From an uncultured Erysipelotrichaceae bacterium (lineage in GTDB: Bacteria; Bacillota_I; Bacilli_A; Erysipelotrichales; Erysipelotrichaceae): DNA of 15,652 bases. The DNA is taken from contig CAJUGR010000032.1 of the NCBI GenBank assembly GCA_910586285.1, positions 1-15,652 of the forward strand, in the 5' to 3' direction. The position numbers and the translations under genes were made by a program. Positions within the stretch are counted from its first letter, which is position 1. Every line of letters begins with the position of its first letter. Positions 1 through 5,682 of the stretch are shown here, one piece after another. The notes beneath the pieces were generated by a model. The model was not told the DNA's origin. It saw only the letters and a program-made list of their open reading frames with translations, and did not search any database.

Positions 1-78
1 GGTTTCCCCATGAAATTACGATCACTTCTTGATCTTCCCGATTACCAACACTTTCATCGCAAAATGATGCTTAAATGA
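1..78 (+). CDS. possible C-terminal tail of an upstream gene (partial)
   Basis: Reading frame 1 is open from the first base to a TGA at 76-78, giving 25 residues that end in HRKMMLK. It could be the end of a gene that begins outside the window, or chance. No family can be recognised from so short a piece. No clear terminator follows it; there is only a weak AAATC/GATTT pairing near 100-115. The short internal ATG at position 10 has no ribosome binding site, so a complete small gene here is unlikely. Confidence 0.25.
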   Translation, partial: GFPMKLRSLLDLPDYQHFHRKMMLK

Positions 79-130
79 GCCTTCATCATAAAAAATAAAT
101 CTCCGCGATTTCAATCTCATCAACAAATGA

Positions 131-147
131 ATGTAAACGCATGAATG
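131..147 (+). promoter_or_regulatory. weak cre-like element upstream of the HAD gene
   Basis: ATGTAAACGCATGAATG keeps the left half of the CcpA catabolite-responsive element (WTGNAARCG) but departs from the right half at three positions. It lies about 20 bases upstream of the predicted -10 box. It also forms part of an imperfect direct repeat, GAATGTAAACGCAT followed by GAATGCAAACATTT. Regulation by CcpA is only a possibility. Confidence 0.2.
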
Positions 148-165
148 CAAACATTTCCTTTTTTA

Positions 166-174
166 TGATAAAAT
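166..174 (+). promoter_or_regulatory. extended -10 promoter for the HAD gene
   Basis: TGATAAAAT is an extended -10 element (TGn followed by TAAAAT). No convincing -35 box lies 17 bases upstream, as expected for extended -10 promoters. Transcription would start near 181. The leader is short and holds the ribosome binding site AGAAAGAAGG at 184-193, ahead of the ATG at 202. Confidence 0.45.
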
Positions 175-201
175 AATATTATTAGAAAGAAGGAATTCAT
201 A

Positions 202-1006
202 ATGGACAACATCAAACTGATCTGTGTCGATCTGGATGGAACACTGCTAAACGACGATAAAGAATTCCGATTTCAGTAAATCCGTCATTGCCAAAGCTCG
301 CAGCCAGGGATATAAGTTCTCCTTCTGTACCGGGCGTCCCACATATGCCTGCATGGAATTAATCAAATCCTGGCATGCCGAGGATATCATTGATTATGTC
401 ATCGGATTTAACGGCACCCTAGTATTGGATTATCAAAAGAATCGTTTCTATTCCTCTGATACTTTGGATGGAAAAGTTGTGCCAAAAATATTGGAATTGG
501 TGAAAGATATGAATTATGAAGCTGTCATCTGTGATCAATATAGCGCTCATGTCACCAAAATTACCAATCGAACGAAACTGATTGCACAAAGAAATCATCT
601 GGAGCTGATCCTTGATGACCTATCCGCCTACTATGATAAACAGATCAATAAGCTGTTATGCATTATTGACAAAGAGCAGTTGGATGAATTCACAAAGAAT
701 GCGCCAAGCTATGTAACCCCGGACTTTAAAGCCGTACGATCTAATACAGAATATTTGGAATTCATTCACCCGAACCTTTCCAAGACCAATGGCATTCGAA
801 AAGTTTGCGAACTGTTAGGAATCACCTTAGATAATGTGATTTCCTTCGGCGATGAATCAAATGACTTGGAAATGATCCGTGACACGGTCGGCGTAGCGAT
901 GAAAAATGCCAATCCGTTATTAACAGAAAAAGCACAACACATCACGGAATTTGACAATAACCATGATGGTGTTGCGCGTTTCATAGAAGCCTATTTGTTA
1001 AAATAG
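202..1006 (+). pseudogene. Cof-type HAD-superfamily phosphatase, frameshifted near the N-terminus
   Basis: Cof/YidA-type HAD enzymes dephosphorylate sugar phosphates and related small metabolites in the cytoplasm. The ATG at 202 has a ribosome binding site and opens with HAD motif I, DLDGTLLN. This frame hits TAA at 277-279 after 25 residues. Homology continues in frame 2 from about 266, reading SDFSKSVIAKARSQGYKF, then motif II (CTGRP), a motif III lysine (SKTNGI) and motif IV (GDESNDLEM). Joining the frames gives about 267 residues, the usual family length, so one indel around 262-268 (one base gained or two lost) breaks the gene. The longest intact frame starts at ATG 353 and lacks motifs I and II, so it should be inactive as a phosphatase. 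The lesion could be genuine or a sequencing error; everything downstream is well preserved, so it is recent in either case. Confidence 0.85.
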
Positions 1007-1012
1007 TTTGAT

Positions 1013-1046
1013 GAAAGATCCTGTTCATAATCCGACAGGATCTTTC
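1013..1046. terminator. 12-bp perfect hairpin downstream of the HAD gene
   Basis: GAAAGATCCTGT (1013-1024) pairs perfectly with ACAGGATCTTTC (1035-1046) around a 10-base loop, seven bases after the HAD stop. Neither strand has a strong T run right after the stem. It may be a weak terminator or a 3'-end stabilising stem that works together with the next hairpin. Confidence 0.45.
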
Positions 1047-1050
1047 AGAT

Positions 1051-1078
1051 AAAAAGCAGCGAATGATCTACTCGCTGC
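1051..1078 (-). terminator. rho-independent terminator of the S1-pgi operon
   Basis: GCAGCGA (1056-1062) pairs with TCGCTGC (1072-1078). Read on the minus strand the stem is followed by TTTTT (plus-strand A run at 1051-1055). It sits 13 bases past the isomerase stop codon. On the plus strand a looser T-rich stretch follows (1079-1096), so it may also stop HAD transcripts. Confidence 0.75.
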
Positions 1079-1090
1079 GATTTCTTATAT

Positions 1091-2365
1091 TTATTTTTTG
1101 CCTAACAGGCGGAACATATTCTTTTTGTATACTTCTACACCCGGCTGATTAAACGGATTGATGTCCAATAAATAACAAGTCATACCACAAGCACGGAAAA
1201 AGAAATAGCACATATAACCGAATGTTTCGGCACTCATATCGGGAATGGTGATCATCAGATTCGGCACATGACCTGTTTCCTCATGCGCTTCCAAAGTTCC
1301 CTGACAAGCCATTTTATTCACCCAGTCAATGGATTTACCGGCCAAATAATTCATATTATCCGCATTTTCTTCATCACTGGGGAATGTCAAATCATACATT
1401 GGTTCTTTCACCAACAACAGCGTTTCATACAGCACTTTCTTGCCTTCCTGAATAAATTGGCCTAAGGAATGCAGATCGGTTGAGAAGTTGGCACTGCATG
1501 GCAGAATACCTTTTTCCTCTTTGCCTTCACTTTCACCGAACAGTTGTTTCCACCATTCTGCGACCATTGCCATACTTGGTTCATAGCTGACCAGCATTTC
1601 CGCATTCTTGCCCATATTTTGAAGAATACGGCGGCTTACCGCATACTGATAGGCTGGGTTTTTTGACAAATCATCAGTATTCATATCATCATAGGCTTTT
1701 TTCAAGCCGCTCATCATCGCATCAATATCAATGTCAGCAACCGCGATCGGCAATAATCCGACCGGTGTAATGACAGAATAACGTCCGCCGATATCATCAG
1801 GAATCACAAATGTTTCATAGCCTTTTTCATCCGCCAGTGCTTTCAGCGTACCGCGCGCACGATCCGTTGTAGCGACAATGCGTTTTGCGCTTTCCTGCGC
1901 ACCGTATTTCGTTTCCATAAACTGCTTTAACAGGCGGAAAGCCACCGAAGTTTCCGTTGTCGTTCCCGACTTGGAAATAACATTCACACAAACTTCTTTA
2001 TCCTTGATATAATCCATGACTTGCGCAATATATGTAGATGAGAACGTATTTCCCATGAAAATGATTTCCGGTTTCTGTTGACCATATAAACCATTCATCA
2101 TCTCAATCGCTGCCCGCGCCCCCAAATAAGAACCGCCGATACCGCATACGATGAAGACATCACACATCTCGCGCATCCGCTTAGCGCATGTTTTAATGCG
2201 GGCAAATTCTTCCTTATCGTACGTATTGGGCCATTCCACCCAACCGACAAAATCGCTGCCTTTTCCGCTCTTGTCCATCAAATAACGATGACATTCACTG
2301 ACTTGTTTCTGATACGAAGCAATATCCTCATTGAGAAATGCGTGTGTAGAATCAAACTGAATCAT
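1091..2365 (-). CDS. pgi: glucose-6-phosphate isomerase
   Basis: This cytoplasmic enzyme interconverts glucose 6-phosphate and fructose 6-phosphate, the second step of glycolysis and its reverse in gluconeogenesis. The 424-residue product is of the Gram-positive short type, slightly shorter than Bacillus enzymes. Visible motifs are the phosphate-binding GIGGSYLGA (75-83) and SKSGTTTET (131-139), the DDIGGRYSV family segment (190-198), the probable catalytic glutamate E278 in FGESEGKE, histidine H299 in TDLHSLGQ, and the C-terminal lysine at 414/415 in VEVYKKNMF. The start ATG overlaps the stop of the S1-protein gene (ATGA), with a strong AGGAGG ribosome binding site at 2377-2372. Both genes are therefore co-transcribed and probably translationally coupled. 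No key residue appears to be missing. Confidence 0.96.
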   Translation of the reverse strand: MIQFDSTHAFLNEDIASYQKQVSECHRYLMDKSGKGSDFVGWVEWPNTYDKEEFARIKTCAKRMREMCDVFIVCGIGGSYLGARAAIEMMNGLYGQQKPEIIFMGNTFSSTYIAQVMDYIKDKEVCVNVISKSGTTTETSVAFRLLKQFMETKYGAQESAKRIVATTDRARGTLKALADEKGYETFVIPDDIGGRYSVITPVGLLPIAVADIDIDAMMSGLKKAYDDMNTDDLSKNPAYQYAVSRRILQNMGKNAEMLVSYEPSMAMVAEWWKQLFGESEGKEEKGILPCSANFSTDLHSLGQFIQEGKKVLYETLLLVKEPMYDLTFPSDEENADNMNYLAGKSIDWVNKMACQGTLEAHEETGHVPNLMITIPDMSAETFGYMCYFFFRACGMTCYLLDINPFNQPGVEVYKKNMFRLLGKK

Positions 2366-2733
2366 AACTTATCCTCCTGTTGTTTTTCATAAGCGGCATC
2401 GATCCACTCCTTTAGGTGATCATTCAGAGATGAAAAACCGATAATGGCTTTCGGCAGTGCCGGCTCTTGATGATGACGATGGGCATGATATCGCGCCTTA
2501 TGGGGTGATACGGCTTTGAGTGAAAGCTTCACGTGATTTTTATCCTCCACTTCCAAAACCTTCACCGCAACGCGTTCATGCATATGCACAAACAGTCTGA
2601 CATCCTTTACATAATCTTTGCTGATTTCAGAAATGTGAATCAATCCCTTATATCCGTCATCCAAAGCCACAAAAGCACCGTAAGGACGGATACCTGTGAT
2701 CTCGCCATAGACTACATCACCGACCTGTATCAT
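2362..2733 (-). CDS. S1-domain RNA-binding protein (YugI/CvfD type)
   Basis: The protein has 123 residues. Residues 1-75 form a single S1 domain: VGDVVYGEITGI, then RPYGAFVAL, GLIHISEIS, and a VKVLEVED...VKLSLK ending. A short basic, histidine-rich linker (RYHAHRHH) follows, then a helical tail. Size and layout match the general stress protein 13/YugI/CvfD family, which binds RNA and ribosomes and has been linked to post-transcriptional control in Firmicutes. It is the first gene of a two-gene operon with glucose-6-phosphate isomerase. The ribosome binding site resembles GGTGA, five bases before the ATG at 2733. The exact RNA targets cannot be inferred from this sequence. Confidence 0.85.
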   Translation of the reverse strand: MIQVGDVVYGEITGIRPYGAFVALDDGYKGLIHISEISKDYVKDVRLFVHMHERVAVKVLEVEDKNHVKLSLKAVSPHKARYHAHRHHQEPALPKAIIGFSSLNDHLKEWIDAAYEKQQEDKL

Positions 2734-2756
2734 CTTTTCACCGCTTCCTTAGCATT

Positions 2757-2762
2757 ATTATA
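2757..2762 (-). promoter_or_regulatory. extended -10 box of the S1-pgi promoter
   Basis: On the minus strand the sequence reads TGATATAAT, a TGn element joined to a perfect TATAAT. No good -35 box is present at the normal distance. The transcript would start near 2750, giving a leader of about 17 bases. Confidence 0.55.
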
Positions 2763-2785
2763 TCATATCCAAAGTCGAATTGTGT

Positions 2786-2791
2786 TATAAT
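2786..2791 (+). promoter_or_regulatory. extended -10 box of the YuiD-nfu promoter
   Basis: TGTTATAAT (2783-2791) is a TGn element joined to a perfect TATAAT, again without an obvious -35 box. It lies 24 bases from the divergent -10 box of the S1-pgi operon, so the two promoters overlap back to back and may compete for polymerase. Confidence 0.55.
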
Positions 2792-2829
2792 AATGACACG
2801 GTAATAAAAATGATGTGAGGTGATGTGCT

Positions 2830-3273
2830 ATCGATTCTCTCTATCCGATTACAGCCGCTTTGTTGGCCAATGTAATCGCCCAAATATTGAAGCCGATCTT
2901 CTTATATTTAAAAACTAAGCGTTTTGACATTCATCAAACCATTGCCAGCGGCGGTTTTCCCAGTTCGCATGCCTCAACGGTAACGGCATTGAGTACAGCG
3001 ATCGGACTTCAACAAGGATTTGAATCCGCTTATTTTGCGATTACGGCTGTTTTTTCGGCCATTGTTATTTATGATGCGGTCAATGTTCGTTATTATGCAG
3101 GGCGAAACATTCAACTGACCAAACAACTCATACATGATATTGAACAGAGTACCAATGTGAAATTCTCAGATCCGATTTATCATGAAAAGATCAAGAGCGT
3201 TCTGGGGCATAAATTCATTGAGGCGATCGGCGGCATCCTGCTTGGTGTCATCATCGCAATTATATTTTATTAG
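2830..3273 (+). CDS. divergent PAP2 family membrane protein (YuiD-like), probable AUC start
   Basis: This is a small integral membrane protein of the YuiD/divergent-PAP2 family, related to acid phosphatase/VPO superfamily enzymes; the physiological substrate is unknown. Family marks are GGFPSSHAS (about 41-49), YDAVNVRYYAGRN (about 81-93) and LGHKFIEAIGG near the C-terminus, with about four hydrophobic segments. The frame opens after a stop at 2821-2823. The only ribosome binding site, GAGGTG (2817-2822), lies 7 bases before ATC at 2830. That start gives an N-terminus of the expected family length (MDSLYPITAALL if initiated with Met). The nearest conventional start, TTG at 2860, has no ribosome binding site and would remove part of the first helix. 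The stop overlaps the ribosome binding site of the Nfu gene, so the two form an operon. Confidence 0.8.
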   Translation: MDSLYPITAALLANVIAQILKPIFLYLKTKRFDIHQTIASGGFPSSHASTVTALSTAIGLQQGFESAYFAITAVFSAIVIYDAVNVRYYAGRNIQLTKQLIHDIEQSTNVKFSDPIYHEKIKSVLGHKFIEAIGGILLGVIIAIIFY

Positions 3274-3284
3274 GAGGAAACAAC

Positions 3285-3518
3285 GTGAAAGATGAAAAAA
3301 TCACCGAAATCAAAAAAGTGATTGATAAAATACGCCCATACATCCAAAGAGATGGCGGCGATGTGGAATTTGTGGCTTTTTGTGATGGCTGTGTCAGCGT
3401 CCGCATGCTGGGCGCCTGTAGCCAATGTCTGATGTTGGACGATACGATTAAGGATGGCGTAGAGATGATTTTAACGGAAGAAGTCGAAGGAGTAACTGCC
3501 GTAAAGGTCGTTGAATAA
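3285..3518 (+). CDS. NifU-like iron-sulfur cluster scaffold (Nfu domain)
   Basis: This is a standalone 77-residue NifU C-terminal domain. Such proteins assemble or carry a 4Fe-4S cluster and deliver it to client enzymes in the cytoplasm. The family pattern is clear: IRPYIQRDGGDVEFV (16-30), then VSVRMLGACSQC with the cluster-binding CxxC pair C45 and C48, then the DDTIKDGVEMIL helix. Two extra cysteines, C33 and C36, form a second CxxC (FCDGC) that is not part of the usual motif. Translation starts at GTG 3285 behind AGGAGG (3273-3278), which overlaps the stop of the YuiD gene. The gene ends in a terminator. Adjacent YuiD and Nfu genes suggest shared transcription but no obvious shared function. 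Confidence 0.92.
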   Translation: MKDEKITEIKKVIDKIRPYIQRDGGDVEFVAFCDGCVSVRMLGACSQCLMLDDTIKDGVEMILTEEVEGVTAVKVVE

Positions 3519-3547
3519 AGGCGATGAAAAATCGTCTTTTCTTTTTT
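3518..3547 (+). terminator. rho-independent terminator of the YuiD-nfu operon
   Basis: AAGGCGAT (3518-3525) pairs with ATCGTCTT (3531-3538), with one G-U wobble, around a GAAAA loop. TTCTTTTTT follows. The stem begins at the last base of the Nfu stop codon. Confidence 0.85.
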
Positions 3548-3558
3548 GAGCATATTAC

Positions 3559-3586
3559 TTGAATATTCAACTATTTGCGATATAAT
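3559..3586 (+). promoter_or_regulatory. sigma-A-type promoter of the NrdD-tail-like gene
   Basis: TTGAAT (3559-3564) and a perfect TATAAT (3581-3586) are separated by 16 bases. The start would fall near 3593. The leader carries the GTGAGGT ribosome binding site just before ATG 3619. Confidence 0.7.
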
Positions 3587-3618
3587 AGTGTCATCAAACA
3601 AAAAGTGAGGTAAAGAAA

Positions 3619-3897
3619 ATGCAAAAAGTAGTCGATGATGTTATCGTAACATCCAATGAAGAAGTCAGTGAAGAAGTCATCCGCGGTTATTTGGCTCATG
3701 TCAAACAAAACAATCACGGTCGCATGATTCAATCCATGTCTTTGAAATTTGACGGGGATGAAGTGGGCATCGGTTATTACTTAGAACCGGAGCATTTCGA
3801 AAAAATCCGCCGTATTACCGGTTATTTGGTCGGTGATATGACACGCTGGAACGACGGCAAAGCTGCCGAAGAACACGATCGGGTAAAACACGCATAA
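3619..3897 (+). CDS. small protein resembling the glycyl-radical tail of class III ribonucleotide reductase
   Basis: The protein has 92 residues, no signal peptide and no membrane segment. Residues 64-91 follow the pattern R-x-x-GYL-x-G...R-x-N-x-GK-x-x-E...RVKH. This matches the extreme C-terminus of anaerobic ribonucleoside-triphosphate reductase (NrdD), where the glycine of RxCGYL carries the catalytic radical. Here the equivalent is RITGYL with G68; the cysteine of the usual motif is T67, and the zinc-binding cysteines of NrdD are absent. Residues 1-60 are acidic and not recognised. The ATG at 3619 has GTGAGGT eight bases upstream, and the gene has its own promoter and terminator. It may be filed as a short NrdD-family protein. 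A radical-domain 'spare part', as GrcA/YfiD is for pyruvate formate-lyase, is one hypothesis; a non-radical role is equally possible. Confidence 0.7.
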   Translation: MQKVVDDVIVTSNEEVSEEVIRGYLAHVKQNNHGRMIQSMSLKFDGDEVGIGYYLEPEHFEKIRRITGYLVGDMTRWNDGKAAEEHDRVKHA

Positions 3898-3913
3898 TTC
3901 TTTGGATTTACAG

Positions 3914-3940
3914 GGATGGATAGAGTCCATCCTTTTTTTT
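3914..3940 (+). terminator. rho-independent terminator of the NrdD-tail-like gene
   Basis: GGATGGA (3914-3920) pairs with TCCATCC (3926-3932) around a TAGAG loop and is followed by eight T residues (3933-3940). Confidence 0.92.
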
Positions 3941-3988
3941 GGCTTTCGCACAATGAAACTTCTCTTTTTATGAATCGCATCGCATTGG

Positions 3989-4021
3989 TAAAAAAATCTC
4001 TCACCGAAAGGATGAGAGATT
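3989..4021 (-). terminator. rho-independent terminator of pepD
   Basis: On the minus strand AATCTCTCA pairs with TGAGAGATT (plus-strand arms 3995-4003 and 4013-4021) and is followed by a T run (plus-strand A run ending at 3996). It lies about 20 bases beyond the pepD stop codon. The stretch 3941-3988 between the two convergent terminators holds nothing recognisable. Confidence 0.88.
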
Positions 4022-4042
4022 GATAAATTTTGTTTCACTGTA

Positions 4043-5470
4043 TTACAGTTCTTTTAAGTACGCGCACAACAGTTTAAACGTGCGGTCAAAGCTGATTAAC
4101 TCCAAGCGCTCCTCAGGGGTATGAACAGACTCGGAGATCGGCCCCATGGTCACAATATCCATATCCGCATTCATCGCTTTAAACACGCCGCATTCCAAAC
4201 CGCCGTGTACGGCAATCAGTTCCAATTCCTGATCATACATAGTTTTAAACACACGTTGAAGTATTTCCCGCATCGGTGAATTGGCATCATAACTCCATGC
4301 CGGATAGCGTGCATCGCGATGATGTTTGAAGCCAAAGGTATCTGCCAACAGTTCAATTTCTTCAGCGATCGTATCAATATAGGATTCCAAAGCACCACGC
4401 ACCGAACAGTTGATCATCACCATATCTTGATCACACGTGACCACCGCCGCATTCATCGAAGCCGTTGTTAAACCTTCAATGGACATACTGCGATGATGTA
4501 CCCCATGGGGCAACAGTGTCATGAAATTAAGATAAGCCAAAGTATCGCATGGGCTCATCACCGTTTCTGCGCTGCTTTCACTCAATGATATTTCGATTCC
4601 GCTGTCAGAGAATTCCAATTCTTTTTTGATTCCCTGCTCCACTTTGTTTACAATCTCTTGCAATGCGGAAAGTGACAGTTCACAGGAGAAAGTCGCACTT
4701 GCTTCACGGGGAATGGCATTATCCTTCATACCACCCTCTACCGATGCCAGTGTGATGGTGCTTACTTTGGTAACGGCTGTCAGGATCCGTGCCGCCAGTT
4801 TGTTCGCATTACCCTTTTCCTCATGGATTTTTTCACCGCTGTGGCCACCGCTTAAGCCGCCAACACGCAAACAATAAACAGGATGCTTCACCGGTTGTCT
4901 TTCCAGCGTTCGCTCCGCAATTACATTGGCTCCGCCGGCACTGGTCGTACAGGTGGAAATTTCTCCGCCGCCGTCCAAATTGATCAGCCGCTTGCCATGG
5001 ATTTTCGACCCATCCAATCCCAGAGCGCCGCAAAGTCCTACCTCTTCCTGTACCGTAAACACACATTCCAACGGCGGATGAGGGTATTCACCATCTAATA
5101 TCGCCAACATATACGCAACCCCACAGCCATCATCGGCACCGAGCGTTGTACCTTTTGCCTTCAGCCAGCCATCTTCAATATACAAGTTTAAAGCATCATG
5201 TCCAAAGTCAAAATCCACATCCTTGTCTTTCTCACATACCATATCCATATGGGCCTGTAAGATCAATGTTTCATGATCCTCATATCCCTTAGCCGCAGGC
5301 GCATAAATTATCACGTTATGCATGTCATCCTGTACCCATTTGAGATCGCGATCTTTCGCAAAGGCAACCAAGTAATCACTATATGCCTTTTCATGAAAGG
5401 AGCCATGAGGAATCCTTGTCATCTCCTCAAAAAAATGCTGGTGTGCTTTGGTATGATCCAATACGTTCAT
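4043..5470 (-). CDS. pepD: cytosolic Xaa-His dipeptidase (aminoacyl-histidine dipeptidase, M20C)
   Basis: PepD is a cytoplasmic zinc dipeptidase that hydrolyses dipeptides such as Xaa-His (carnosine-type) and supplies amino acids from imported peptides. The 475 residues match the family length. The metal ligand and catalytic motifs of M20 enzymes are present: QAHMDMV (H74, D76), GADDG (D113/D114), the general-base pair VQEEVG (E142, E143), NLDGG (D166) and a C-terminal SESVHTPEE (H450). The GLSGGHSGE segment (205-213) belongs to the lid/dimerisation part. Translation starts at ATG 5470 behind AAGGAGG. The gene runs in the same direction as the pot operon, 87 bases after the small membrane protein gene. 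It could be read through from that operon, although a hairpin lies between them and PepD has its own terminator. Confidence 0.95.
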   Translation of the reverse strand: MNVLDHTKAHQHFFEEMTRIPHGSFHEKAYSDYLVAFAKDRDLKWVQDDMHNVIIYAPAAKGYEDHETLILQAHMDMVCEKDKDVDFDFGHDALNLYIEDGWLKAKGTTLGADDGCGVAYMLAILDGEYPHPPLECVFTVQEEVGLCGALGLDGSKIHGKRLINLDGGGEISTCTTSAGGANVIAERTLERQPVKHPVYCLRVGGLSGGHSGEKIHEEKGNANKLAARILTAVTKVSTITLASVEGGMKDNAIPREASATFSCELSLSALQEIVNKVEQGIKKELEFSDSGIEISLSESSAETVMSPCDTLAYLNFMTLLPHGVHHRSMSIEGLTTASMNAAVVTCDQDMVMINCSVRGALESYIDTIAEEIELLADTFGFKHHRDARYPAWSYDANSPMREILQRVFKTMYDQELELIAVHGGLECGVFKAMNADMDIVTMGPISESVHTPEERLELISFDRTFKLLCAYLKEL

Positions 5471-5502
5471 AATAATCCTCCTTCAATTTTCACCTTATTT
5501 TT

Positions 5503-5522
5503 CACCGTAGGAAAATACGGTG
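5503..5522. repeat. perfect 7-bp inverted repeat upstream of pepD
   Basis: CACCGTA (5503-5509) and TACGGTG (5516-5522) form a perfect stem with a 6-base loop, 33 bases upstream of the pepD start. On the minus strand it is followed by AAAAATAA rather than T residues, so it is not a canonical terminator. It may be an operator, a leader hairpin, or an RNA processing site between the pot operon and pepD. Confidence 0.45.
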
Positions 5523-5557
5523 CATTCCCATCGAATACACCATACCTCACTTGTAAT

Positions 5558-5671
5558 TTATATCTGTAAAATACTCAGAACCATCATAATTATGATTAAA
5601 AGAATAATGGTAATGCGATAAACATATAATTTCCATTTACGTTTCTTTCGTTCATTGTTCCGTGCGCTCAT
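5558..5671 (-). CDS. 37-residue single-span membrane protein at the end of the pot operon
   Basis: This small frame lies directly after potCD. Its first eighteen residues are strongly basic (SARNNERKKRKWK), followed by one hydrophobic helix (about 20-34, ITIILLIIIMMVL). That predicts a single membrane span with the positive end inside. The ribosome binding site AAAGGTG overlaps the potCD stop codon and lies six bases before ATG 5671. An in-frame ATG at 5677 is too close to it. The tight coupling argues for real translation. I do not recognise the family; a small DUF4044-like protein is a faint resemblance. A role as an accessory subunit of the transporter is a guess from position alone. Confidence 0.6.
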   Translation of the reverse strand: MSARNNERKKRKWKLYVYRITIILLIIIMMVLSILQI

Positions 5672-5682
5672 ATTCATCACCT

